Origin: Oscillospiraceae bacterium
Lineage (GTDB): Bacteria > Bacillota > Clostridia > Oscillospirales > Oscillospiraceae
Direction of reading: 5' to 3'
Assembly: GCA_009780175.1 (NCBI GenBank)
Contig: WRAO01000013.1
Location: 1 to 64,000, forward strand
DNA: 64,000 bases
Position 1 is the stretch's first letter. Each line of letters opens with the position of its first letter. The position numbers and the translations under genes were made by a program. Under the pieces are notes generated by a model. That model made no database searches. It saw nothing but the letters and a program-made list of their open reading frames with translations, and was not told where the DNA came from. Shown in pieces: positions 8,396 through 18,355 of this stretch.

Positions 8396-8484
8396 CCTCT
8401 TTTTACCATCCGCTATACATAATATTTTTATATTACTTTGTTTTTTCTATTTTGGCAATAGTTTTGCACGTTATTCGCATATAA

Positions 8485-8516
8485 AATAACAAAACCGCTG
8501 CCAACCGGCAGCGGTT
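8485..8516 (-). terminator. terminator of the tRNA operon
   Basis: AACCGCTGCC pairs with GGCAGCGGTT around a 4-nt loop; the minus strand continues TTTTGTTATTTT. It lies 16 bp after the 3' CCA of tRNA-Val. Confidence 0.85.
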
Positions 8517-8531
8517 CGTCTTTATCCCTCG

Positions 8532-8608
8532 TGGTGGAAATTACTGGACTTGAACCAGTGACCTCTCGCGTGTGAGGCGAGCGCTCTAACCAACTGAGCT
8601 AAACTTCC
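8532..8608 (-). tRNA. tRNA-Val (CAC)
   Basis: A 77-nt cloverleaf on the minus strand with encoded CCA. The anticodon loop CTCACAC gives CAC, reading GUG. The T loop GTTCAAGTC is normal, and the acceptor stem has one G-T wobble. Last gene of the three-tRNA operon. Confidence 0.95.
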
Positions 8609-8643
8609 CTATGGGTAGCCCCACGAAGTTTCCTCCGTGGGGC

Positions 8644-8718
8644 TGGTGACGTGTACGGGACTCGAACCCGTGATGCCGCCGTGAAAGGGCGGAGTCTTAA
8701 CCGCTTGACCAACACGCC
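8644..8718 (-). tRNA. tRNA-Glu (TTC)
   Basis: A 75-nt cloverleaf on the minus strand with encoded CCA. The anticodon stem CCGCC/GGCGG encloses CTTTCAC, giving TTC for glutamate codons. A 9-bp hairpin (AGCCCCACG and its complement) lies in the 35-bp spacer towards tRNA-Val. Confidence 0.95.
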
Positions 8719-8859
8719 ATATGATTGCCCTTGACCTTTTCACCGATTCGGGTGGGTCTTCGCCCGAATCGGAAGCGAACGACGGCTTGACGGAGTGCAA
8801 TTTTCGCCAAAGGGCAACGCCCGTCGGCGGAAATGGAACGTAGCAAGCCGGTAGTGAGC
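8719..8859 (-). other. 141-bp spacer between tRNA-Met and tRNA-Glu with a 10-bp hairpin
   Basis: This spacer is unusually long for a tRNA operon. It contains a perfect 10-bp stem, CCGATTCGGG and its complement, around a 10-nt loop. I find no further tRNA or gene in it. It may be a remnant of one of the dispersed hairpin repeats. Confidence 0.5.
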
Positions 8860-8936
8860 TGGTAGCGGCAACTGGATTTGAACCAGTGACTCTCCGGGTA
8901 TGAACCGAATGCTCTAGCCAGCTGAGCTATGCCGCC
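8860..8936 (-). tRNA. tRNA-Met (CAT), elongator type
   Basis: A 77-nt cloverleaf on the minus strand with encoded CCA. The anticodon is CAT in loop TTCATAC. The anticodon stem lacks the three G-C pairs of initiator tRNA, and the sequence resembles B. subtilis elongator tRNA-Met. A tRNA-Ile2 with lysidine is less likely from the acceptor sequence. Confidence 0.9.
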
Positions 8937-8958
8937 GTATCGAAAAGAGACGAACACC

Positions 8959-8987
8959 ATTATACCCGACGTCTCTCCCTTTGTCAA
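8959..8987 (-). promoter_or_regulatory. consensus SigA promoter of the tRNA operon
   Basis: On the minus strand TTGACA (8987-8982) and TATAAT (8964-8959) are separated by exactly 17 bp, a perfect match to the vegetative consensus. The -10 ends 22 bp upstream of tRNA-Met. Confidence 0.9.
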
Positions 8988-9008
8988 TCACCTATCTAAG
9001 AAAATCGC

Positions 9009-9041
9009 AAAAATACCGAAGGAGCCTCCCGCAGAGGCTCC
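9009..9041 (-). terminator. terminator of the M23 peptidase gene
   Basis: The stem GGAGCCTC/GAGGCTCC with a 5-nt loop is followed on the minus strand by TTCGGTATTTTTG. It lies about 30 bp downstream of the peptidase stop codon and just upstream of the tRNA promoter. Confidence 0.6.
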
Positions 9042-9069
9042 CTCTTCCTTGATAAACCGCCCAAATGTC

Positions 9070-9836
9070 CTACCGTTGCGGCAGAAACAGCAAAGGGTCG
9101 ACTCTCACGCCGTCTTCAATGATCTCCAAATGCAGATGGTGTATGACCCCGCTTTTCGCGAGCGCCGTAGCCCCCACGGCCCCGATCGGCGTCCCCATCG
9201 CAACCCATTGCCCCTCCGTCACCACGGGAATCTCCGCCAGGTTGGCATAGAGGCTCTGCATCCCTCCGCCGTGATTGATGACCACCGTCGTACCGAGCAA
9301 GTCATCATGGAAAATCCGCTCCACAGTCCCCCCAGCGACAGCCAAGACCTGCTCACCGAGATAAGCGACAATGTCGACGCCTACATGGATGCGCCAGTCG
9401 CCCATCGTCCGGTCAAAGATGAGGGTATCTTTGCAATGTCCCACCTCCACCTCCCCCGCCACAGGCCAGACAAACTGGAGCGGCGCGGATTCATGGACAG
9501 CCGGCTGCTCTGCCGGTGACACTGCTGGTTCCGGGGTGGGTGTCGGTGAAACGTCCGGCTCTTCCGTGCCAAAGAAGAATGTCTCTCTATCCGGCGGACG
9601 CGGGGTTGGGGTCGGTCGCGGCGTCGGCGTAGTACTCAAGCCGGGAGACTGGGCGGCTGTTGCGCCAGTTCTTCGACCTCCCCCATCACAGGAAGGATCC
9701 CGGTATCTGTCGTGTCCGCAAGCATAGCCCAGGCTGACGCGCCGATCACGGCGACGCACAGGAAGAGGGCTATGTAAAAGCCCCGCCCTGCCAGAAAATC
9801 TCCAACCCGTCTGGAAAAGCTCTCATTTCGATTCAT
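9070..9836 (-). pseudogene. SpoIIQ-like M23 peptidase, split by a frameshift
   Basis: The ATG at 9836 (GGAGG 7 nt upstream) starts a frame encoding a short cytoplasmic tail and one membrane helix (FYIALFLCVAVIGASAWAML), but it ends at 9636. A second frame continues with a Thr/Pro-rich linker and a LytM/M23 domain, ending at 9070. The peptidase motifs are intact: HVGVD and HLHLE. Membrane anchor, flexible linker and LytM domain match the mother-cell/forespore channel protein SpoIIQ, here with both zinc motifs kept. The two frames overlap by 120 bp at a G5 run near 9680. A sequencing or assembly indel, a true mutation or recoding could each explain it. Intact, it would be about 255 residues. 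Confidence 0.7.
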
Positions 9837-9999
9837 CTTCCTACCTCCATAAAAAATGGTCTCTACGGCTATTTTTGCCAGTAGAGACTGTTTTATACAT
9901 CGGAGGGTGGAAATTTTTGCAGGGGCCTCTTGCCATCCATTGGTTTTTTCTATATTTGCCATAGGGGGGGCTAAATAGGCCCTGCAGGTCTGTTGCTTC

Positions 10000-10294
10000 G
10001 TGTCGCCGAAGGCGACCTGCTTTTTGTCTTGACAGAAAGTAGGCAAAAACAATTCAAGAGAAACTGCGTTTCTCTTGAAAATCTCTTCCTTTTAAACTTT
10101 TGACTCGTGCGCGTCCAAGTCATGTGCTTCCGCCTCGCCCGGCGGAAGGGCGTACAGTACGAAACCCACCGCACAAGAGCGTACACGCCCTAAAGCGACA
10201 TAAACCTCCGCCGGCAGGCGGAACCACACAACTCGAATGCGCAAAATGGGGGGTCGCCAGGGAGCAAAGCAAGCCGCAGGCTTATAAAAAATAG
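10000..10294 (-). repeat. R2 dispersed repeat, copy 1
   Basis: Read on the minus strand this matches 61128-61520: both start with AGCCTGCGGCT, share GTGGTTCCGCCTGCCGGCGG, CTCTTGTGCGGT, CCGCCGGGCGAGGCGGAAG and AAAAGGAAGAGATTTTCAAG, and end near an AAAAAG tract. The copies lie in opposite orientation. A perfect 12-bp stem with a 3-nt loop lies at 10053-10079. About 100 bp present in the other copy are missing here. No coding capacity. Confidence 0.7.
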
Positions 10295-10310
10295 AGCTAT
10301 CCCAAGAAGA

Positions 10311-10341
10311 AAAAACAAACGGGCGGGGAGCCCCCCGCCCG
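10311..10341 (-). terminator. terminator of the glycolytic operon
   Basis: CGGGCGGGG pairs with CCCCGCCCG around a 4-nt loop; the minus strand continues TTTGTTTTTT. It lies 7 bp after the enolase stop codon. Confidence 0.85.
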
Positions 10342-10347
10342 CACAAA

Positions 10348-11658
<1,311 letters not shown>

Positions 11659-11666
11659 TTACTCCA

Positions 11667-13184
11667 TTATTTAGAAATCAGGCTTTTGCCTGTCATCTCT
11701 TCCGATTGTCTGAGTCCCATCAATTCTAGCATAGTCGGGGCAATATCCGCAAGCCGCCCCTCTTCCAGCGCAACATCCGCCCCCACGATCACCAGAGGAA
11801 CCGGGTTCGTAGTGTGAGCCGTCACAGGAGAACCGTCCGGATTCCGCATCCGCTCCGCGTTGCCATGGTCCGAGGTAATGAGCGCGATGCCGCCCAATTC
11901 AATGGTCGCCTCCACCACTCGCTTGACACAGGCGTCCACCGTCTCCACGGCTTTGATCGCCGCATCCAAAGCACCCGTATGTCCCACCATGTCGCAGTTG
12001 GCGAAGTTGAGAATAATCACATCATACTTCCCGCTCCGAATCCGCTCCACCGCGGCCTCCGCCACCTCAAACGCGCTCATTTCGGGGATGAGATCATAGG
12101 TGGGATAGTCCTTCGGACTCGGAATCAACACCCGGTCTTCACCGGCATAGCTCTCCTCCACCCCGCCGTTGAAAAAGAAGGTCACATGCGCGTATTTCTC
12201 CGTCTCCGCGATACGGAGCTGGGTGAGCCCAAGGTCCGCGATATAGGCCCCGAATGTACCCGTAATCTCCTCCGGCGGAAAAGCGATCGTCACGTTCGGC
12301 ATAGTCTCATCATATTGCGTCAGGCAGACATAATGGACCGGAAAATAGCCAATTCCGCGCGGAAACCCCGCAAACTCAGGATCTACAAAAGCCCGTGTAA
12401 TCTGCCGCGCCCGATCGGGCCGGAAATTGAAAAATACCACGGCGTCTCCCGCTTGAATCACGCCCTCCGGGTCGGAGACGATGGGTTTTACAAACTCATC
12501 CGTCACGCCCTCCGCATAGCTCCGCTCCACAGCGGCCACGGGATCTGCATCTTGGATCCCCTCGCCGAAGACCACGGCGTTATACGCCTCTTCCACCCGC
12601 TCCCAACGCTCATCTCGATCCAAGGCCCAGTAGCGGCCTATCACAGTGGCGATCTTGCCCACACCAATCTCCCGGCACTTCTCTTCCGCAGCCCGAAGAT
12701 ATCCCGCCCCGCTCTTGGGCGGCACATCCCGTCCGTCCAAAAACACGTGGAGATAGACCTTGGTCAGCCCCTCGCGTTTCGCCATCTCGAGCAGCGCCCA
12801 AATGTGCGTCAGATGACTATGCACCCCGCCATCCGAAAGGAGCCCTAGGAGATGCAACGCCCCGCCGTTCACCTTCGCGGCAGACATCGCGGCCCTCAGC
12901 GCGGAATTTTGATAAAGGCTCCCATCCCGGATCGCGGCGGTAACACGCGGCAAGTCTTGATACACCACCCGCCCGGCTCCGATGTTCACATGGCCAACCT
13001 CGCTGTTCCCCTGCTGCCCCTCCGGCAAACCCACATCTTCGCCTGAGGCGAGGAGACGCGTCGTCGGATGTTTGGCAAACAACTCTGTCAAATACGGCTT
13101 CCGCGCCGCGTGGATCGCACTGCCGGACACATCATCCGTCAGCCCGTATCCGTCCATAATGATTAAGGTCGTTGGTATTTTCAA
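11667..13184 (-). CDS. gpmI: 2,3-bisphosphoglycerate-independent phosphoglycerate mutase
   Basis: A two-manganese enzyme interconverting 3- and 2-phosphoglycerate, about 505 residues as usual. Visible motifs are the N-terminal metal site IIMDGYG, the phosphoserine region GNSEVGHVNIGAGR, GRDVPPKSG, and the C-terminal metal ligands in NFANCDMVGHTG and SDHGNAE. A TTG at 13184 is the preferred start because AGGAG lies 6 nt upstream; the in-frame TTG at 13190 overlaps that ribosome site. It follows an AT-rich inserted membrane gene and precedes eno. Confidence 0.95.
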   Translation of the reverse strand: MKIPTTLIIMDGYGLTDDVSGSAIHAARKPYLTELFAKHPTTRLLASGEDVGLPEGQQGNSEVGHVNIGAGRVVYQDLPRVTAAIRDGSLYQNSALRAAMSAAKVNGGALHLLGLLSDGGVHSHLTHIWALLEMAKREGLTKVYLHVFLDGRDVPPKSGAGYLRAAEEKCREIGVGKIATVIGRYWALDRDERWERVEEAYNAVVFGEGIQDADPVAAVERSYAEGVTDEFVKPIVSDPEGVIQAGDAVVFFNFRPDRARQITRAFVDPEFAGFPRGIGYFPVHYVCLTQYDETMPNVTIAFPPEEITGTFGAYIADLGLTQLRIAETEKYAHVTFFFNGGVEESYAGEDRVLIPSPKDYPTYDLIPEMSAFEVAEAAVERIRSGKYDVIILNFANCDMVGHTGALDAAIKAVETVDACVKRVVEATIELGGIALITSDHGNAERMRNPDGSPVTAHTTNPVPLVIVGADVALEEGRLADIAPTMLELMGLRQSEEMTGKSLISK

Positions 13185-13235
13185 AAGCAACTCCTATTCT
13201 TTGTATGCGGGACACGATGTGTAGCCTAGTACGAT

Positions 13236-13676
13236 TCACAAATCAACACAAAGTACGATTATCGCTAAAGCTATTTGTAATACACACAACAGGCTTGGCA
13301 CTAGAACCGCTAGTTTCCATTCCGCAAGCCACGCAAGGTATGAGTTCTGAGTTCTATCTGCTTTCTCTCCTAGAAATTCTGTCTTTATGATTTTTATCTC
13401 TACACCAACAAAAAACATTTTCGATCCCTCTATCAAGCAGAACGCCAATAAACAAAGAGATAGGCCTATGCCAGCCACAGGGAATACCCATAATGCAACC
13501 CCCGAAAGATCAATGCCATCCAAGCCTTCAAAAACACTCACTGAAATCGGAAATGTCGATACAAAAAAGATAATTACAAAAAATTGAATCATTCTCTTCC
13601 AAAAATTATCGTTCCTAAATTTCCATTCATCATAGTATGTTCCTAAAAGAATTCTCCTCTTTTCATCTTCCGTCAT
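13236..13676 (-). CDS. small four-helix membrane protein inserted in the glycolytic operon
   Basis: A 146-residue protein with about four hydrophobic helices (near residues 28-48, 55-82, 85-100 and 120-144) and a charged N-terminus. I do not recognise a catalytic motif. The layout, a charged N-terminus with WKFRNDNFWKRM before the first helix, faintly recalls RipA-type octameric membrane proteins, but that is a weak guess. AGGAGG precedes the ATG. Base composition is clearly AT-richer than the flanking tpiA and gpmI, and it sits with tight spacing (12 bp after tpiA). This suggests recent insertion into a conserved operon without disrupting it. Confidence 0.6.
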   Translation of the reverse strand: MTEDEKRRILLGTYYDEWKFRNDNFWKRMIQFFVIIFFVSTFPISVSVFEGLDGIDLSGVALWVFPVAGIGLSLCLLAFCLIEGSKMFFVGVEIKIIKTEFLGEKADRTQNSYLAWLAEWKLAVLVPSLLCVLQIALAIIVLCVDL

Positions 13677-13688
13677 AAAATAAGCCTC

Positions 13689-14468
13689 CTACTCTTCCAA
13701 CTCCTGCGCCGCCATAATAATCTTCGCAAACTCCGCCGGGTCCAGCGAGGCCCCGCCGACTAATCCACCGTCAATATCCGGCTGGGCGAGTAGTTCAGCG
13801 GCATTTTTCCCGTTCATACTGCCGCCATATTGAATCGTCACACTCCGCGCGATTCTGGCTCCATACATCCCGCGAATCAAGGCTCTAATCGCCGTGCAGA
13901 CCGCCCCGGCCTGTTCCGCCGTCGCCGTCTTCCCGGTCCCGATGGCCCAGATCGGCTCATAAGCAATAATCAGCTTCTTCACCTGCTCCGCGGTAATGTC
14001 TGACAGAATCGTCTTGATCTGCAAGGTCACCACCTCGAGCGTCACGCCCATCTCCCGCTGCTCCAAACTCTCACCAACACAGACGATGGGGATCAACTTA
14101 TTCGCGAGCGCGGTCTTGACCTTGGCATTAATCAACTCATTTGTCTCCCCATGATTTTGCCGCCGCTCAGAATGGCCGACAATCACGTATTTCGCCCCCG
14201 CGTCGGCGAGTTGCGCGCCGGAACATTCGCCGGTAAACGCCCCAAATTCCGCCGCGCTGATGTCCTGTGCGCCCACGCACACTTTACCGTCTTTGAAAGC
14301 GCGGACCGCGCCGGGGATCATCACCGCCGGCACACAAACCGCCACTTCACACCATTTCGCACGCGGCACCAGCGCCTTCAACGCTTCCGAAAAAGTCTTG
14401 AGCTCCGATGGCAGCTTATTCATCTTCCAGTTCCCGGCAATAATCGTCTTTCTATACTTTCGGTTCAT
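13689..14468 (-). CDS. tpiA: triosephosphate isomerase
   Basis: A 259-residue TIM barrel interconverting dihydroxyacetone phosphate and glyceraldehyde 3-phosphate. Catalytic residues are visible: N and K in AGNWKMN, the electrophilic histidine in VGHSERR, and the glutamate in AYEPIWAIGTGK. The phosphate-gripping loop and YGGSMNGKNA are normal. The ATG at 14468 has AGGAGA upstream. An R4 palindrome and an R1 short repeat lie between pgk and this gene. Confidence 0.96.
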   Translation of the reverse strand: MNRKYRKTIIAGNWKMNKLPSELKTFSEALKALVPRAKWCEVAVCVPAVMIPGAVRAFKDGKVCVGAQDISAAEFGAFTGECSGAQLADAGAKYVIVGHSERRQNHGETNELINAKVKTALANKLIPIVCVGESLEQREMGVTLEVVTLQIKTILSDITAEQVKKLIIAYEPIWAIGTGKTATAEQAGAVCTAIRALIRGMYGARIARSVTIQYGGSMNGKNAAELLAQPDIDGGLVGGASLDPAEFAKIIMAAQELEE

Positions 14469-14509
14469 GCGAATCTCTCTCCTACTATCTCTCTATCTCC
14501 GTCACCTTA

Positions 14510-14534
14510 TGTAGGGGCGCACAACATGCGCCCG
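14510..14534 (+). repeat. R4 palindrome between pgk and tpiA
   Basis: TGTAGGGGCGCA...TGCGCCCG with perfect 7-bp arms (GGGCGCA/TGCGCCC). It lies directly beside an R1 short form, a pairing also seen near 17000 and 45970. Confidence 0.7.
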
Positions 14535-14540
14535 TTCCCT

Positions 14541-14587
14541 CCAGGCTCCTTTCTCAAAGGAACTGTCAGCGAAGCTGCCTGAGGATT
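14541..14587 (+). repeat. R1 short form between pgk and tpiA
   Basis: AGGCTCCTTTCTCAAAGGA followed by ACTGTCAGCGAAGCTGCCTG and AGGATT, the head of the R1 element without its distal half. Confidence 0.7.
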
Positions 14588-14608
14588 GCCCTTTTTGATA
14601 CCCGCCGC

Positions 14609-15829
14609 TCACGCCCGTTCGGCAACCATCTCTACTCGATCTTCCAAACACGCGACACCGGGCATAGTCCGCCCCTCCAAAAACTCAAGCGTCGCCCCGC
14701 CGCCGGTAGAGACGTGGGTCATCCGATCAGACAGCCCAAACTGCTGCACCGCCGCCGCGCTGTCTCCCCCGCCGATAATCGTAACCGCCCGGCTTTCCGC
14801 GAGCGCCTCTGCCACAGCCCTTGTCCCTTTGGAGAAGGCCTCAAACTCAAACACGCCCAATGGACCGTTCCAAAGCACCGTCTCGGCCTTTTTCACCTCG
14901 TCCGTAAAGGCCTTGATCGTCTCCGGCCCGATATCCAGGCCCATCAGATCGTCCGGAATATCGGAGGCATCGCAGAGCACCGGAGTGGCGTCCGGCGAAA
15001 ACTCTGCCGCCGCCATCGCATCCGTCGGGACCAGAAGTTTAACCCCCTTCTCCCTAGCCCTTGCTACCATCTCCCGCGCATAGTCCAGCTTGTCCTCCTC
15101 GCAGAGGCTCTTGCCGACCTTACCGCCCATAGCTTTATTAAACGTATAACTCATCCCGCCACCGATCAGGAGCACATCCGCCCGCTCGAGCAGGTTTTCG
15201 ATCACGCCCAGCTTATCCGATATCTTCGATCCGCCGAGGATAGCCACAAAAGGCCGCTTCGGCGCCGTAAGCGCCGCACCCAGCACTTCCAACTCCCGCG
15301 CCAACAAAAATCCGCTAACCGCGGGCAAATGATCCGCCACCCCACAAGTCGAGGCGTGGCAGCGGTGCGCCGCGCCGAATGCGTCAAACACGAACACATC
15401 CGCCAAATCTGCAAGCGCTTTCGTAAACGCCGGGGCGTTTTTCTCCTCCTCCGGATCAAAGCGCACATTTTCAAGCAGCAAAATCTCGCCGGGCTTCAAC
15501 GCCGCCGCCCTGGCTCTTGTATCTTCCCCAACCACATCTTTCGACATTTGCACCGGCATCCCCAAAAGCTCACTGAGCCGCTTTGCGACAGGGACCAGAC
15601 TAAGTTCCGGTTTCCACTCGCCCTTGGGCCGCCCGAGATGTGAACAACAGATAATGCTCGCACCATGATCGAGGAGGTATTGGATCGTGGGCAAACTTGC
15701 TATAATACGCTTGTCGTTGGTGATCTCCCCGGTCTGCTTGTCCAAGGGTACATTAAAGTCACAACGAAGCAACACTTTCTTTCCAGAAACATCAATGTCG
15801 CGAATCGTCTTCTTATTGTAGCACGGCAT
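14609..15829 (-). CDS. pgk: phosphoglycerate kinase
   Basis: About 406 residues, first gene of the glycolytic operon. It transfers the acyl phosphate of 1,3-bisphosphoglycerate to ADP. Motifs include [11 protein letters not shown] at the N-terminus, [18 protein letters not shown], the nucleotide-binding [14 protein letters not shown] and the C-terminal [11 protein letters not shown]. The start at 15829 is chosen for AAGGAG 6 nt upstream rather than an ATG seven codons earlier. No gapA or CggR-type regulator precedes it in the window, which differs from many Bacillota where gapA heads this operon. Confidence 0.96.
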   Translation of the reverse strand: MPCYNKKTIRDIDVSGKKVLLRCDFNVPLDKQTGEITNDKRIIASLPTIQYLLDHGASIICCSHLGRPKGEWKPELSLVPVAKRLSELLGMPVQMSKDVVGEDTRARAAALKPGEILLLENVRFDPEEEKNAPAFTKALADLADVFVFDAFGAAHRCHASTCGVADHLPAVSGFLLARELEVLGAALTAPKRPFVAILGGSKISDKLGVIENLLERADVLLIGGGMSYTFNKAMGGKVGKSLCEEDKLDYAREMVARAREKGVKLLVPTDAMAAAEFSPDATPVLCDASDIPDDLMGLDIGPETIKAFTDEVKKAETVLWNGPLGVFEFEAFSKGTRAVAEALAESRAVTIIGGGDSAAAVQQFGLSDRMTHVSTGGGATLEFLEGRTMPGVACLEDRVEMVAERA

Positions 15830-16035
15830 AGAGTTCTCCTTTTCTCGCATTTTTTGTCAATTTTGTCGCAAATCTGTCACTTTAAGCGGTTCAAAATTCA
15901 AAAAACATACTTTTCACCCCATTCTACTCCTCGTGTCGTAGTTTTGCAATGCTTAAATTGAAAAAAGAAAAAAAATGTGATACACTACTGGAGCGGCTTG
16001 TCCCAGGGCCGCCTTACAACGATCTGGAGGCGCGT

Positions 16036-17001
16036 ATGATGAACACGCTTTATCTCGTCATCCCCTGCTACAACGAAGAAGAAGTCCTCCCCGAGACTGC
16101 CAAACGGCTCGAGGCAAAGATGACCGCGCTCATGGAGAGCGGGCAAATCAGTCTCAACAGCCGCATCGTCTTCGTAGACGACGGCTCAAGAGACAAGACC
16201 TGGTCGCTCATCTCAGAACTCCACGAGGAAAAGCCGCTCTTCTCCGGCATCCGTCTCTCGCGCAACAAAGGCCACCAAAACGCGTTGTTAGCCGGTCTGC
16301 TCACCGTAAAAGACCAAGCGGACTTCACCATCAGCCTCGACGCCGACCTTCAAGACGACCTAAACGCCATCGACGGCATGGTCCAGAAATACCATGAGGG
16401 CTGTGACGTCGTCTACGGCGTTCGCTCCAACCGCGACACAGACACATGGTTCAAGCGCTTTTCCGCCGAAACCTATTACCGCTTCATCGCCGCCTTCGGT
16501 GGCGAGATCGTCTTCAACCACGCCGATTACCGCCTCCTCTCCCGCAGGGCATTAGACGCGCTTGCCCAATACCAAGAGTCTGCCCTCTTCCTGCGGGGTA
16601 TTATTCCCATGCTGGGCTACAAAACTGGCACCGTCGAATATTCCCGCGGCGAACGCTTCGCCGGAGAAAGCAAATATCCCTTCAAAAAAATGCTCGCCCT
16701 CGCGATCGACGGGATCACCAGCCTCTCCATGCGCCCCCTCCGGCTCATTATGACCACGGGCGTACTCCTCCTGCTCGCCGCCCTGGTGTTGGCGGTCGTA
16801 TTCGGCATCCAGCACGGCTTCGGCATGTCCTTCTGGAGCTGGCGCATGCCGACCATTGCCATCTTCGCCGTCGGCGGGCTTAATCTCGTCGGTATCGGCA
16901 TCGTCGGCGAATACGTCGGCAAAACCTACATGGAAGCCAAACGCCGCCCCCGATTTTTCGTGGAGCGGGTATTGCATGACAAAGGCGAAGATATTATGTA
17001 G
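16036..17001 (+). CDS. GtrB/DPM1-like family 2 glycosyltransferase with two membrane helices
   Basis: About 321 residues. The N-terminal GT-A domain shows VIPCYNEEEVL, FVDDGSRDKTW, GHQNALLAG and the DxD site SLDADLQDD. The C-terminus carries two hydrophobic helices (near residues 235-260 and 270-295). Such proteins load a sugar onto polyprenyl phosphate at the inner membrane face for wall-polymer or lipid decoration. Two ATGs (16036 and 16039) follow GGAGG by 5 or 8 nt. The stop TAG at 16999-17001 is the TAG of a truncated R4 repeat, and an R1 long element begins 14 bp later. Confidence 0.88.
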   Translation: MMNTLYLVIPCYNEEEVLPETAKRLEAKMTALMESGQISLNSRIVFVDDGSRDKTWSLISELHEEKPLFSGIRLSRNKGHQNALLAGLLTVKDQADFTISLDADLQDDLNAIDGMVQKYHEGCDVVYGVRSNRDTDTWFKRFSAETYYRFIAAFGGEIVFNHADYRLLSRRALDALAQYQESALFLRGIIPMLGYKTGTVEYSRGERFAGESKYPFKKMLALAIDGITSLSMRPLRLIMTTGVLLLLAALVLAVVFGIQHGFGMSFWSWRMPTIAIFAVGGLNLVGIGIVGEYVGKTYMEAKRRPRFFVERVLHDKGEDIM

Positions 17002-17014
17002 GGGCGGCGGCAGT

Positions 17015-17203
17015 AAGGCTCCTTTTCCAAAGGAGCTGCCCGCGAAGCGGACTGAGAATTGCCCTTGTCTCGCCCGCGCCCAATAAATCCTCCGGCAGGC
17101 TTCGCCTGCCATAACCGCCGCCCCAAAAGGGCAAGGCGAAGCCGCAGCCGATTGGTTCGGCGGAAGGAATACCGATAGGTCCCTCCTTTGTAAAAGGAGC
17201 CTT
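17015..17203 (+). repeat. R1 MITE-like element, long form, copy 2
   Basis: A 189-bp element. The left end AAGGCTCCTTTTCCAAAGGA and the complement of the right end (17183-17203) differ at one position in 21, so it has near-perfect terminal inverted repeats, each of which can also fold on itself. Inside, GGCTTCGCCT pairs with AGGCGAAGCC. It closely matches 4807-5003. No transposase is encoded. I could not identify a convincing target-site duplication. Confidence 0.8.
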
Positions 17204-17239
17204 TTCCCACCACAAAAAACAGATCGGAGGCACCCCCCC

Positions 17240-18343
17240 ATGATCTACCGCCCCCTCGGCAAAACCGGCAAAGAGATCAGCGCCATCAGCTTCGGCGGCA
17301 TGCGCTTCCGCGCCGAAGACTACAACAAAGACCACCAAATCTGCGCAGACATCCTGCTCCGCGCCCACGAACTGGGCATCAACTACTTCGACACAGCCCC
17401 CGGCTATTGCGATAACCAGAGCCAAAAAATCGTCGGCCTCGCCATGCGCCAAATCCGCGGAACCCGGCCCTACGTCTCCACCAAATGCGGCCTCTGGATG
17501 GCCAAAACAGCGGACGAGGCCTACGTCAGAGTACAAAAAGCCTGCGACACGCTCTCCGTTGACAAAATCGACTTCTACTACATGTGGTGCGTCCGCACGC
17601 TTGACGAATACCGTCAACTAACCACCCCCGGCGGCGTCTACGACGGCCTCGTCCGCGCCCAACAAGACGGCCTGATCGGGCACATCTGCACCTCCGTCCA
17701 CGTAGACAGCGCAGACATCGGCGACATCGTAGCGGACGGCAAAGCCGAAGCCATTCTCCTCGGCTACAACGCCCTCAACTCCGCCTATCGGGGCGAAGGC
17801 CTCAGAGCCTGCCAAAAAGCCGGCCTCGGCGTAGTCGTCATGAATCCCCTCGGCGGCGGCCTAATCCCCCGGCAAGCGGAAAAGTTCGACTTCCTCAAAA
17901 ACACCCCCGATGAAACCATCGTCCAAGCCGCGCTCCGCTTCGTAATCGGTCACGAAGCCGTCACCGCCGCCCTCCCCGGCCCAGGCAGTATTCAGGAGTT
18001 GGAGGAGTGCGTCTCCGCGGTCGAGAACGCATACACCGTCACCGAAGAAACCCGCTCCCGCGTCGCGAGCCACCTAAAACAAGAACTCAACGCCCTCTGC
18101 ACCAGCTGCGCCTACTGCGAACCCTGCCCCTCCGGCGTCCCCATCGTCAAACTGCTGGACGCCTACAACCAATATCTCCTCGGCAGAAACGTAAAAGAGC
18201 TCCCCAACGCCCTGGAAGAATTCTGGGGCATCTCCGCCGAAGACGCCGCACAGTGCACCGCCTGCGGCCTCTGTGAACCGCTGTGCACGCAGAAACTCCC
18301 CATCATCGAGCGCCTGCGCGAAATCGCAGCCTGGACCCGATAG
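17240..18343 (+). CDS. aldo/keto reductase with C-terminal 2x[4Fe-4S] ferredoxin domain
   Basis: A 367-residue oxidoreductase. Residues 1-280 or so form the aldo/keto-reductase barrel (FGGMRF, then NYFDTAPGYCDNQ with the catalytic Asp and Tyr). The C-terminal 90 residues carry two cysteine clusters, CTSCAYCEPCP and CTACGLCEPLC, typical of ferredoxin-fused AKRs of anaerobes. The protein probably passes electrons between a flavin/ferredoxin pool and a carbonyl substrate; the substrate is unknown. GGAGG lies 9 nt before the ATG. A 60-codon membrane gene follows 12 bp after the stop, so the two are likely co-transcribed. Confidence 0.88.
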   Translation: MIYRPLGKTGKEISAISFGGMRFRAEDYNKDHQICADILLRAHELGINYFDTAPGYCDNQSQKIVGLAMRQIRGTRPYVSTKCGLWMAKTADEAYVRVQKACDTLSVDKIDFYYMWCVRTLDEYRQLTTPGGVYDGLVRAQQDGLIGHICTSVHVDSADIGDIVADGKAEAILLGYNALNSAYRGEGLRACQKAGLGVVVMNPLGGGLIPRQAEKFDFLKNTPDETIVQAALRFVIGHEAVTAALPGPGSIQELEECVSAVENAYTVTEETRSRVASHLKQELNALCTSCAYCEPCPSGVPIVKLLDAYNQYLLGRNVKELPNALEEFWGISAEDAAQCTACGLCEPLCTQKLPIIERLREIAAWTR

Positions 18344-18355
18344 GAGGCAATTCCC

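Larger units (their letters stand above)
9837..10347. other. non-coding region between the peptidase and enolase genes
   Basis: This 511-bp stretch contains the peptidase ribosome site and leader (9840-9990), an R2 repeat copy (about 10000-10294) and the enolase terminator. I see no gene in it. Confidence 0.7.

Noticed and set aside
8860-8936. Initiator tRNA or tRNA-Ile2 (CAT)
   Set aside because: The anticodon stem lacks the three G-C pairs of initiators, and the sequence resembles elongator tRNA-Met of B. subtilis more than Ile2.
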